In this document: positions 16,022-22,791 of the stretch, piece by piece
Position numbering within the stretch: the stretch's first letter is position 1
Layout of the letters: the number at the start of each line of letters is the position of its first letter
DNA from: JAVBPP01 sp031549535
Lineage (GTDB): Bacteria; Bacillota; Clostridia; Oscillospirales; Acutalibacteraceae
Length of the DNA stretch: 22,791 bases
Direction: 5' to 3'
Assembly (NCBI GenBank): GCA_031549535.1
Contig: JAVBPP010000076.1
Coordinates: forward strand, 1-22,791
Notes under the pieces: model-generated
Told to the model about the DNA's origin: nothing
Database searches by the model: none
Seen by the model: the letters and a program-made list of their open reading frames with translations, nothing else
Translations under genes and position numbers: made by a program

Positions 16022-16426
16022 ATGCAAAAGAAACTCTACCGCAAAACCAGCAACAAAATGATTTCCGGCGTATTATCCGGGCTGGCGGAATATTTGAACA
16101 TGGACGCCACCATCGTGCGCCTGCTCTTCTTCCTGCTTTCCCTGTTTAGCTCCGGTTTTCCGGGCTTGATTGTTTATATCATCATGGCAATCGTTGTGCC
16201 GGACGAAGAGACCGTGCGCAGGGAGTACGAGCAATACCAACAGCAGCAGTATGGGCAAAATCCTTATCAACAGCAGCAACCCCCTTACCAGCAGCAACCA
16301 CCCTACCAGCAGCAACCACCCTACCAGCAGCCCCCGTATCAACAACCTTATCAGCAACAGCCCTATGAGCAGACTCCGCCAAGCTATCAAACCCCGCCGG
16401 CAGAACCGGAGGAGCCAAAGGAATAA
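16022..16426 (+). CDS. PspC-domain membrane protein with a Gln/Pro/Tyr repeat tail
   Basis: This small membrane protein has 134 residues. Residues 2-60 form a PspC domain: KKLYRKTSNKMISGVLSGLAEYLNMDATIVRLLF followed by a hydrophobic membrane segment (about 33-58) and the typical closing VVPDEE. PspC proteins are linked to envelope stress responses, but in Firmicutes single-domain versions have no firmly defined role. Residues about 70-125 are a low-complexity tail of repeated YQQQPP-type units encoded by near-perfect 18-base DNA repeats; it is probably disordered and cytoplasmic or surface-facing. AAGGAG at 16007-16012 precedes the ATG by nine bases, and the gene begins 19 bases after folD. 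It is the last gene before a strong hairpin, so it ends the lon operon. Confidence 0.88.
   Translation: MQKKLYRKTSNKMISGVLSGLAEYLNMDATIVRLLFFLLSLFSSGFPGLIVYIIMAIVVPDEETVRREYEQYQQQQYGQNPYQQQQPPYQQQPPYQQQPPYQQPPYQQPYQQQPYEQTPPSYQTPPAEPEEPKE
16265..16375 (+). repeat. 18-base tandem repeats encoding YQQQPP units
   Basis: Two perfect copies of TACCAGCAGCAACCACCC stand at 16286-16303 and 16304-16321. A degenerate copy precedes them (from 16265) and shortened variants follow to about 16375. All keep the reading frame of the PspC protein and encode YQQQPP, YQQPP or YQQQPY. Repeat slippage could change the tail length without breaking the frame. Confidence 0.85.
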
Positions 16427-16437
16427 CACGCGGAAAC

Positions 16438-16472
16438 AAGCAGTGCCACCCTTTTTCAGGGTGGCACTGCTT
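16438..16472. terminator. 15-bp hairpin terminator between convergent units
   Basis: AAGCAGTGCCACCCT (16438-16452) pairs perfectly with AGGGTGGCACTGCTT (16458-16472) across a five-base TTTTC loop. It begins 11 bases after the PspC stop and lies between the two convergent units. The following T-tract is short (CTTTATA), so it may act in both directions or with the next hairpin. Confidence 0.8.
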
Positions 16473-16473
16473 T

Positions 16474-16502
16474 ATACCAATCACCATTAAGGTGATTGGT
16501 AT
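16474..16502. terminator. Second hairpin, 12 bp, adjoining the first
   Basis: ATACCAATCACC (16474-16485) pairs perfectly with GGTGATTGGTAT (16491-16502) around an ATTAA loop. It is separated from the first hairpin by one base and ends six bases before the stop codon of the minus-strand GH38 gene, so it probably serves that gene. It lacks a clear T-run on either strand. Confidence 0.6.
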
Positions 16503-16507
16503 TAATA

Positions 16508-18997
16508 TTATAGTTTTACAATCCCTTCCAGGAAGTTCACCATCAATGCGCTGCCATCCGGTGAAATACGGAAGGTTTTCACTTGATGGGGCAGGAAGTC
16601 TACCCAGAAACCCGCCTGCGTCATATCACACAGTACCATGGCACGGGTCTCTTTGCCCTGGCTTTCGTAGGCGCGGATAATAATGTCTCCGGAACCGTCC
16701 TCACAAAATTTTAGGGCGCTGACCAAAATATTGGGCTGGTCAACAGTGAGATAGCTCTTGACCTGGGGGGCACCTGTGCCCTTGTGGTAGCTCTCCGGCA
16801 CGGCAACCGGGCGGCTGTTGAACGCGGCGGCCTCACGGGTAACGTCACTCTGCTCCGCCTCACCGGTATGCAGGTAAACGGCGTACTCGAAGCGCTGCAA
16901 TCCTTCGTCCGTAAAGTTGAAGTTCGCGGGCGGACGGGAGGAATAGTGATCCGCAAAAATGACGTTGCGCAGCGCTGTCAGGCGCAGCTCCTTGCCGGGG
17001 CAGTCGTAGCTGTATTTGGAATCGTTGAGTATCGCGATGCCGCGGCGTATGCCGTCCGCCTGGGTTACGGTAATATCCGCCCAGTTTTGCGCGGGCTCCT
17101 CCTCGCCGTTGCAAGGGCGCTTAATAAAGCCAAACGGAATTTCATAGCTGGAAATTTCGTCTGTCCCATCCATGGCAAAGGGAATCTTCAGCATAGTGAA
17201 GTCCTCCTGCCAAATGGCCTTGCACTTCACACGCAGCGTCTTTTGCCCTAGACCCAGGATGAACTCCTGCGTTAAAACGGACTTGCCGAAGCTGTACTTT
17301 GCGCGCACCAGCGCACGCGCGGGGCCTTCTTCCACCAATTCGATGGCGTCCAGCTGCATGAGCCCTTTGATATCATGGAATTTAAAGATATTATGCGCCC
17401 AAGTATCGGCCACATGGTCGTCAATCACGGTGGGAACTGCAAAATTTTCGCCCGAGGCGTATTCTGCGCCGTCCTCTTTGTTGATGAGGGAGGCAATGCC
17501 GCCCGTCTTTTCGTTAAACACAACCTTGAGGTATTCATTTTCGATGGACAGCGGCTTTTCGCTTGTCTGAATGGCGGTGTCGCCGTACTGCGGCTCGTCA
17601 CAGAGCGGATAGAGCCAATAGGTGGCGTAGCCCATGGCGGGCACCTTGGCTAAAAACATCGTATCCATATGAGAGTCATTGGAACGGGAGGAGCGCACGT
17701 TCTGGAACACCACGGCTTTTCCGTCGCTGTCCTGCGCTTTTTCGGAGGGATGGTAAACGCGCACCGGCACCTCAATGGCCCAGGAGAGCGGATTGAACAC
17801 AACAATGGGGCGCGGGAAGTCCTTTGCGGCGCCCAGGTGACGCACTTCGGTACAGACCGGCTCGGATACACCGTCTACCCAAGTATCAATCTCCCGCGCA
17901 AGGCGCAGTGTTGCGGCGTTGTAATGCTTCGAACCCAGATGCAGGGCGTGACCCATGCCCTCCTTCACATCCTCATAGGCCTCCATAATGGAGCAGCCAC
18001 AGAGCACATCGTGGAACTGGTTGTAGCAAACCTCGCGCCAGGCATCGGCAAAATCCTTGGTTGCTGCGGGAAGCTTTGCGGTTTTGGCTGCAATGGTGTT
18101 CCATTTTTCCGCCGCGGCAAGGTGATTTTCCGCCTGGCGGTTGAGCTGCTTCACCACGGAAGTCGCGGAATAACAGCCGCTGGCGTGGTGCTGCAAATCA
18201 TCCTTCCAAACGGGCAAATCCACGCGCGTCATGCTCAAATCGCGGAAGAACTCATCCGGGTTGGAGAATTCCAGGCTGTACATGCCCTCCAGCTTTTTGT
18301 TACCGATGAGAAATTCGATATCGCCCCTGGTTGGACCGCCGCCGTGGTTGCCTACGCCGTAAAAGAGCATCATGCCGTGGCCGGCGTTCTGCCCGCGCTC
18401 GGTCAATTCCCCGATGGCCTTGGTGAGTGACTCCGGGCCGCGCTCCGCATAGCCGCGCGGACTGCGGTAGGTCATCACGCGGGAGCCGTCCGCACTCTCC
18501 CACCAGAAGGCGTTTTGTGGTATCTCGGCATTTTCGTGCATACCGGGGCGCATCATCACATAGCTGTTCATGCCGCCTTGGCGCAACAGCTGCGGCAGCA
18601 TGCCGTTGTGGCCGAAGGAATCCACGTTATAGCCTGTGCGGCAAATCATGCCAAATTTTTCATAATAATACAGCTGGCTGTAAAGCGCCTGGCGGGCGAA
18701 GCTCTCGCCGGAGGGCATGTTGCAATCCGGCTGCACCCACCAGCCGTTTACGGGAATCCAGCGTTCCTGCGCTATGGCCTGCTTGATTTCCTCGAACATA
18801 TCGGGGTCAATTTCTTCCACCCATTTATAATAGCAGGCGGAGGAACAGGTGAACACAAAGCTGTCATATTCTTTGAGCCGATCCAGTGCGGAGCGGAAGG
18901 TTTGCAGCACCTCACCGCAGCCCTCCGTCCAGCGCCAGAGCCAGGTGGGGTCAAGGTGTGCGTTGCCAATGAGATAAATCGTATCGTTGGATGACAT
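16508..18997 (-). CDS. GH38 alpha-mannosidase (GH38-B)
   Basis: This is a complete 829-residue retaining alpha-mannosidase of GH38, within the usual bacterial size range. The N-terminal catalytic domain begins at once with NAHLDPTWLW, giving zinc ligands H14 and D16. The nucleophile D126 is in YNVDSFGHNG. The segment FYGVGNHGGGPTRGD is the glycine-rich loop of the family, and H329-D330 in NQFHDVLCG supplies the last zinc ligand. The C-terminal half is beta-rich, with FNPLSW, SIENEYLKVVFNEKTGGIASLINK and a final all-beta domain. There is no signal peptide, so it is probably cytoplasmic and acts on imported alpha-mannosides. The start has AAGGAG at 19005-19010 (minus strand), seven bases away, and it follows the 592-residue gene by 12 bases, so the two are cotranscribed. 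Linkage specificity cannot be read from the sequence. Confidence 0.93.
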   Translation of the reverse strand: MSSNDTIYLIGNAHLDPTWLWRWTEGCGEVLQTFRSALDRLKEYDSFVFTCSSACYYKWVEEIDPDMFEEIKQAIAQERWIPVNGWWVQPDCNMPSGESFARQALYSQLYYYEKFGMICRTGYNVDSFGHNGMLPQLLRQGGMNSYVMMRPGMHENAEIPQNAFWWESADGSRVMTYRSPRGYAERGPESLTKAIGELTERGQNAGHGMMLFYGVGNHGGGPTRGDIEFLIGNKKLEGMYSLEFSNPDEFFRDLSMTRVDLPVWKDDLQHHASGCYSATSVVKQLNRQAENHLAAAEKWNTIAAKTAKLPAATKDFADAWREVCYNQFHDVLCGCSIMEAYEDVKEGMGHALHLGSKHYNAATLRLAREIDTWVDGVSEPVCTEVRHLGAAKDFPRPIVVFNPLSWAIEVPVRVYHPSEKAQDSDGKAVVFQNVRSSRSNDSHMDTMFLAKVPAMGYATYWLYPLCDEPQYGDTAIQTSEKPLSIENEYLKVVFNEKTGGIASLINKEDGAEYASGENFAVPTVIDDHVADTWAHNIFKFHDIKGLMQLDAIELVEEGPARALVRAKYSFGKSVLTQEFILGLGQKTLRVKCKAIWQEDFTMLKIPFAMDGTDEISSYEIPFGFIKRPCNGEEEPAQNWADITVTQADGIRRGIAILNDSKYSYDCPGKELRLTALRNVIFADHYSSRPPANFNFTDEGLQRFEYAVYLHTGEAEQSDVTREAAAFNSRPVAVPESYHKGTGAPQVKSYLTVDQPNILVSALKFCEDGSGDIIIRAYESQGKETRAMVLCDMTQAGFWVDFLPHQVKTFRISPDGSALMVNFLEGIVKL

Positions 18998-19009
18998 GTT
19001 TCTTCTCCT

Positions 19010-20788
19010 TTACTTGAAAAATCCGTAATAACGCCCCGCCCAGTAGGCGTTGGTGTAAACGTAGCAGCTCTCCACGCAGCGCATACCGCCGCTATCTTGG
19101 TTACGGTATTGCAGCGGGTCGCGGTCATATTTGGCGATGAAGCATTCATCCGGCGTTAAGAGCGCGGAACAGACCTCGTAGCCGTTCCAGCAAATGCCCT
19201 TGGCGATGTCATGCCTGCCCACGGTGGAAACGCCCGCAGCAAGGCGGGAGGAATCAAAGCGGTTGAACCAGGTGGCCAACTTTTCAATATCCACCTGCGC
19301 ATCCGGGCAGGTAAGCATGAGGGGGATGTCGTAACCGGGGTTATGCTCCGCCTGCTGGGTGTTGCGCCAAGACAAAAATCCGTTTTGGAATTTGCGCTTG
19401 AGCGTTTCATCCTGCTCCAGCGGAATCAAGCCCCAAAATGACGCCACGGAAAGCATGTTGTCGCCGTACATCAAATCCTCGCGCGGCTCCACATTTTCCG
19501 CCACGCTCGCGTGCCAGAATCGGTCGCAATGCTTTTCAATCAAGTCGGCATAGCCGATGGAAATGAGGTGGTCATAGGCCTCCTGCCATCTGCCTGTTTC
19601 GCCAGTGATATGCATGGTTACGCGCAGGTACATCAAAAACTCCGCCGCGTTCAGGCAGCCGTCGCACCAGCCCAGGCCGTCTGAAAAATAGTGCGGGCTC
19701 CACTTTGCCCAGGTGGTAGGCTTACCTGTACAGTCATGCATTTCATAGCCGTGATCCAAAAAGTGCGCCATGGAAGTTTTTGCCGCATCTTGAATAAGCG
19801 CATCCAGCTCCGGGTCGCCGGGGCCTAAGATTTCATGGGCAAAATACATGTGCAGGTAGTGCAGCGAAACCTCGTCGCTGCTGGTATCCGCCTTATAGGT
19901 GATATCGTCATCCGTAAAGCCCAGGTCGGTGTAAAGCTTGGAAAGACGCTCGGGAATGGGGGCGGATGCATCAATCACCATGCCCGCCATGTTGCGCCGT
20001 TTGGATGCGCTGGTTTCCAGGCACGTGGCCTTGCCCCCCATCTTACGGAAAAACAGGCCATCATCCGGCACGGGCTCGTTGCTTGTCATATAAGTGCGCG
20101 CAATAAAGCCGTTGCCGCGCCCCGCGATGCACATGAGCAGCAGGCAGGCCTCGCTGGCCTTGGTGGCAATGGCGCGGATTCGCTTTGTTTCGGGGTCATC
20201 TTCCCCTTTTTCGCGTTTGAGCACGGCATAATGGAACAGCTCACCCATGGCAAAACCCGCCGTAAAGCAGCCGTCATTGTCACTGTGGGAGTAGTGCAGG
20301 CGGGATTCAAAATCGCGCGGCACCGCAAGGTCACGCTGGCTGACCATGCCGCGGCGCTCCACATAGGCAAGCGTCTCGGCCAAAAGCAGGTTCGCCCGCT
20401 CCTCGGCGGTGGTCATACGCAGTTCAATGAACGCAACGCCGGTTTCGGTTTTCACCCAGACATTGTCCCCCTCGGCGTAGAGGGCAAGGACGTTGTTATC
20501 CAAAAGATTTCGATCGCAGCTGAAATACTGCACACGATCCTCCTGCCGCGGGGCGTCTTTCTCCCAGCGGGTCAGTCCGGTCTTTGCGCCGTACCAGACC
20601 ACGCCGTTTGCCCCCTGGGCAAAGCAGGTATAGTCCCTCTTGCGCGAGGGCAACGGATAGGGAAAGCCCTGTAAATCCGGCGCGGCGGATAAGACGGCGC
20701 TCAGCTGCGCGGGGACGGCGGCATCATCATGCGCAAAAAAACGGACAAAACGGGTCAGATGCGGCTGCAGGATATAAGCTTGCTTCAT
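19010..20788 (-). CDS. Unassigned protein: propeller-like motifs plus helical toroid-like domain
   Basis: I do not recognise a named family for this 592-residue protein, though its motifs recall conserved hypothetical proteins from glycan loci. Residues 57-75 (GANGVVWYGAKTGL) and 94-122 (NNVLALYAEGDNVWVKTETG) resemble two regulator-propeller repeats, too few for a full propeller. From about 125 to the end the protein is helix-rich, with SDNDG at 169-173, RGNGFIAR near 224-231, DTSSDE at 301-306, TTWAKWSPHYF at 358-368, GCLNAAEFLMYL and the terminal YWAGRYYGFF. This suggests an (alpha/alpha)-toroid as in several glycosidases and lyases. Conserved-looking acids (D170, D172, D301, D305, E306) are candidate active-site residues. 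No signal peptide is seen. It lies between two GH38 genes and is cotranscribed with GH38-B. AAGGAG (20797-20802) sets the start. Confidence 0.7.
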   Translation of the reverse strand: MKQAYILQPHLTRFVRFFAHDDAAVPAQLSAVLSAAPDLQGFPYPLPSRKRDYTCFAQGANGVVWYGAKTGLTRWEKDAPRQEDRVQYFSCDRNLLDNNVLALYAEGDNVWVKTETGVAFIELRMTTAEERANLLLAETLAYVERRGMVSQRDLAVPRDFESRLHYSHSDNDGCFTAGFAMGELFHYAVLKREKGEDDPETKRIRAIATKASEACLLLMCIAGRGNGFIARTYMTSNEPVPDDGLFFRKMGGKATCLETSASKRRNMAGMVIDASAPIPERLSKLYTDLGFTDDDITYKADTSSDEVSLHYLHMYFAHEILGPGDPELDALIQDAAKTSMAHFLDHGYEMHDCTGKPTTWAKWSPHYFSDGLGWCDGCLNAAEFLMYLRVTMHITGETGRWQEAYDHLISIGYADLIEKHCDRFWHASVAENVEPREDLMYGDNMLSVASFWGLIPLEQDETLKRKFQNGFLSWRNTQQAEHNPGYDIPLMLTCPDAQVDIEKLATWFNRFDSSRLAAGVSTVGRHDIAKGICWNGYEVCSALLTPDECFIAKYDRDPLQYRNQDSGGMRCVESCYVYTNAYWAGRYYGFFK

Positions 20789-20822
20789 AACTATACTCCT
20801 TTATCGTTGGGCTAAAATTTGC

Positions 20823-20840
20823 TTGCAACTGTTTGCAACT
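20823..20840. promoter_or_regulatory. TTGCAACT direct repeats, 10-base spacing
   Basis: TTGCAACT occurs at 20823-20830 and 20833-20840, exactly one helical turn apart, next to the -10 box and over the expected transcription start. This is a candidate operator for the glycosidase pair. Half-sites on one face of the helix would suit a regulator that binds direct repeats. Confidence 0.4.
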
Positions 20841-20869
20841 ATAGTACCCTAAATTCTGTCGCATGGCAA
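20841..20869 (-). promoter_or_regulatory. Candidate promoter for the 592-residue gene and GH38-B
   Basis: On the minus strand, TTGCCA (20864-20869, five of six -35 bases) is followed after 17 bases by TACTAT (20841-20846, four of six -10 bases). Transcription would start near 20834, about 45 bases before the start codon. This lets the two genes be expressed apart from the upstream GH38-C. Confidence 0.55.
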
Positions 20870-20889
20870 GCAAGAAAACCATGTTGCCA

Positions 20890-22791
20890 CTAATAGCTGA
20901 TTCTCACTGTTTGAATCTCAAACGGGCGGAACACGCGGGTGAACTCCGCCGGGTTTGCTATGGTTTCCAGGCTTTCCTCCAGCATGTTTGTAATTTCCGC
21001 CTGTTTCGCCCCGGCAAAGGCGCGCAGGGTGCAGGGGGTATATGCGCCCTCTGCCTCATAAAGCCTTGCGATGAAGGCGTTTTCACTATCCTCACAGGGT
21101 TTTATTGTTTCAATGATAATATTGTCCGCATCCACAGTCAGTAATGCAGGCGCTTCATAGCAGCCGGGGCTTGCCACAAGCGGAATGTTAAAGGCATAGG
21201 CCGGACGGATCACCGCGTGCGCGCAGAACCCGCAGTTATGCGGCAAAAAGCCGTAACAGCAGCGGTGTAGGCCATGGTCTCCGGTGAAGTCCGGACGTGT
21301 GCCGCCCTTGTGCAGGGAAAGGCGCAGGGAACCGCCCTCGGCGGTGATGGCGTATTTGCAGTCATTGAGTATGGTAACGCCATAACGCGACTCGGAAAGG
21401 TCAGTATATTTGTGGTTGAGCACCTCAAACTTTGCCTTTTCCACGCTGGTGTTGCGCGTTGTTGGGCGTTTGACATGGCCGAACTGCACCTCAAAGCGGG
21501 CAAAATCCTGCTGCACCGTGGTATCAAACGCGGTTTTCAGGAAACGGTGGTCATCCTGCCAATCCATGAGTGTATCAAAGCGCAGCTCCGGGCTATCCGC
21601 AAAGCAAAACAAATCCTGCGTCAGCGTGGATTTCTCCGTCAGGCGGTATTGACTGCGGATGATAACACCCGCTTCGCCCTGTGAGATCACCTCGCGCGAG
21701 AGCAGCACGGCACAGTCGCGGAACTTGCATTCTAAATCCGCGTCAATATCCCAGTTATCCCAGGCCGTGGGTAGATCTTCCGCAAGCAGGAAGGTGTTAA
21801 ACGCCTTACCCTGCTCCACCAGTTCGCGCCCGATGCGCGTATCAACCAGGGAAGCAATATAACCCCTTGCATCAAAACGCATCTCGGCGAACGGCGTTTT
21901 CAAGCTGTCGCCCTCCAGCCTGCATACACCACCCTGCTTCGGCTCTCCCGGTATTAGGTCGAGTGTCACGCTGGAAAAAGCCGGAACCGTAATGCCGCTG
22001 ACGAGCAGCCTTTCCTTGCCCTCCAAGTCCGTAAAACGCTGTTGGCGGCAGTCCCCCGCGAGAAGATAGCCCGCCGGGACATCCAGAATTTGCGGATCCG
22101 TGCGGTCAAAAGAAAGGGTGTTGTGCAGGGTGATGCAGTGAGCATCCTGCCCCGCGGTCAAATCCCGGACGGCCTGTTTTGCCGTTTCAATCACATATTG
22201 GTTTTGCTCCCTTGCCTCTTTGTGCGCACGCGGGACGCAGGTGCCGGGGAGGATATCGTGGAACTGGTTCACCAGAAGCAGGCGGTAAAGCGGCTCGGCA
22301 AGGGCGCTTTCCGCCGCCTTGCCGTCTTTTACGGCATCCAGAACCGTGAAATACTCCATATCCCGCAGGGCCAGCTCCGCCTTGCGGTTGTTGCGCTTGA
22401 TTTCGTGCTGGTTGGTCAGTGTGCCGCGGTGCAGCTCCAAATACAATTCCCCCGCATAGGTGGTTGGGTTCTGCACAGTCTGCTCCAAATCGCGCATGAA
22501 GTCACCCACCAGCAAATGCTCCGCCTTGGGGATGCCGTTCACATCCTTGCAGCGGGCTGCCGCCTCAATCATTTCAAACTGCGGGCCGCCGCCGCCGTCT
22601 CCAAAGCCGTAAGAAAGCAAGCGTTTGTTGGTGACGGTCTTTTCCTTCACATCATCAAACAGGCGGGTGTAGATTTCCTTGGCATCCGGCCAGATATGGG
22701 TTTTGTTAAAGTGGGTGAACACGCGCGTGCCGTCTATCCCCTGCCAGTAAAACGTGTCGTAAGGGAAGTCGTTCGTATCATTCCAGCCGAT
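20890..22791 (-). CDS. GH38 alpha-mannosidase, Man2C1-like (GH38-C), N-terminus beyond window
   Basis: This is the C-terminal about 633 residues of a GH38 enzyme; the frame is open to the right edge, where the first codons read GWNDTNDFPYDTFYWQGIDG. That is the loop following the nucleophile region in Man2C1/Ams1-like cytosolic alpha-mannosidases. The segment GDGGGGP follows near the right edge, and NQFHDILPGT (His codon at 22258-22260) supplies the last zinc ligand. The HxD and nucleophile motifs lie outside the window. Beta-rich C-terminal domains follow, with LKTPFAEMRFDARGYIASLVDTR typical of GH38. Full-length relatives are about 1000 residues, so roughly 380-400 are missing. The GTG at 22722 is not a start. 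The TAG stop lies 101 bases upstream of the 592-residue gene, with a promoter between them. Confidence 0.9.
   Translation of the reverse strand: MGWNDTNDFPYDTFYWQGIDGTRVFTHFNKTHIWPDAKEIYTRLFDDVKEKTVTNKRLLSYGFGDGGGGPQFEMIEAAARCKDVNGIPKAEHLLVGDFMRDLEQTVQNPTTYAGELYLELHRGTLTNQHEIKRNNRKAELALRDMEYFTVLDAVKDGKAAESALAEPLYRLLLVNQFHDILPGTCVPRAHKEAREQNQYVIETAKQAVRDLTAGQDAHCITLHNTLSFDRTDPQILDVPAGYLLAGDCRQQRFTDLEGKERLLVSGITVPAFSSVTLDLIPGEPKQGGVCRLEGDSLKTPFAEMRFDARGYIASLVDTRIGRELVEQGKAFNTFLLAEDLPTAWDNWDIDADLECKFRDCAVLLSREVISQGEAGVIIRSQYRLTEKSTLTQDLFCFADSPELRFDTLMDWQDDHRFLKTAFDTTVQQDFARFEVQFGHVKRPTTRNTSVEKAKFEVLNHKYTDLSESRYGVTILNDCKYAITAEGGSLRLSLHKGGTRPDFTGDHGLHRCCYGFLPHNCGFCAHAVIRPAYAFNIPLVASPGCYEAPALLTVDADNIIIETIKPCEDSENAFIARLYEAEGAYTPCTLRAFAGAKQAEITNMLEESLETIANPAEFTRVFRPFEIQTVRISY

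Noticed and set aside
16265..16375. CRISPR-like array
   Set aside because: Units are contiguous with no spacers, keep a reading frame and encode a Gln/Pro/Tyr tail.
17669..18430. 253-codon open frame opposite GH38-B
   Set aside because: It is antisense to a clear GH38 gene, has no recognisable motifs, and reflects the GC-rich codon pattern of the true gene.
19835..20674. 279-codon open frame opposite the 592-residue gene
   Set aside because: The opposite strand has a good ribosome binding site, cotranscription with GH38-B and family-like motifs; this frame has none of these.
20864..20889. Terminator after GH38-C
   Set aside because: Only a six-base TGGCAA/TTGCCA pairing with a 14-base loop and no T-run; part of it is better explained as the -35 box.

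Overview
The window is a roughly 23 kb, moderately GC-rich, densely coding stretch of a bacterial chromosome. It most likely comes from a Gram-positive anaerobe of the class Clostridia, plausibly Oscillospirales/Ruminococcaceae-like. That placement is an inference from ribonuclease M5, the DUF6483-type protein, a ferredoxin-fused aldo/keto reductase, strong AGGAGG-type ribosome binding sites, and the mix of gut-type glycosidases with Firmicute housekeeping genes. No rRNA, tRNA, CRISPR array, insertion sequence or phage gene is visible, and no gap between genes exceeds 300 bases.

Region 1 (1-8925, + strand) is a tightly packed run: the 3' end of holA (DNA polymerase III delta), rnmV (RNase M5), ispF (isoprenoid synthesis, TTG start), a giant 1582-residue GH38 alpha-mannosidase-like enzyme (GH38-A), a GNAT acetyltransferase, an aldo/keto reductase with two 4Fe-4S motifs, a DUF1893 protein and a DUF6483 protein. 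Gaps are 1-24 bases or overlaps, so all of it could be cotranscribed. It converges on Region 2 (8945-10690, - strand), a GH27 alpha-galactosidase with a carbohydrate-binding module inserted in its catalytic domain.

Region 3 (10691-16502, + strand) is a self-contained housekeeping operon with visible ends. A strong promoter (TTGACT-N17-TATACT) drives lon, engB/ysxC, lgt, folD and a PspC-domain membrane protein, and it is followed by a 15-bp hairpin and a second 12-bp hairpin. The promoter carries three copies of the dyad CAGT-N2-ACTG, two of which overlap the -35 and -10 boxes. This is the clearest unexplained regulatory signal in the window.

Region 4 (16508-22791, - strand) is a glycan-degradation cluster read right to left: a partial Man2C1-like GH38 (GH38-C) running off the window edge, a 100-bp gap with a promoter and spaced direct repeats, an unassigned 592-residue protein with two propeller-like motifs and a helical toroid-like body, and a second complete GH38 (GH38-B). 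Three different GH38 types, an alpha-galactosidase and the unassigned protein within 21 kb suggest processing of alpha-mannose/alpha-galactose-bearing glycans. The GH38 proteins whose N-termini are visible lack signal peptides, so they probably act on imported oligosaccharides in the cytoplasm. No transporter or dedicated regulator lies in the window. The best candidates for undescribed biology are the 592-residue protein, the giant divergent GH38-A and the lon operator array. None of these can be shown to be novel without database searches.
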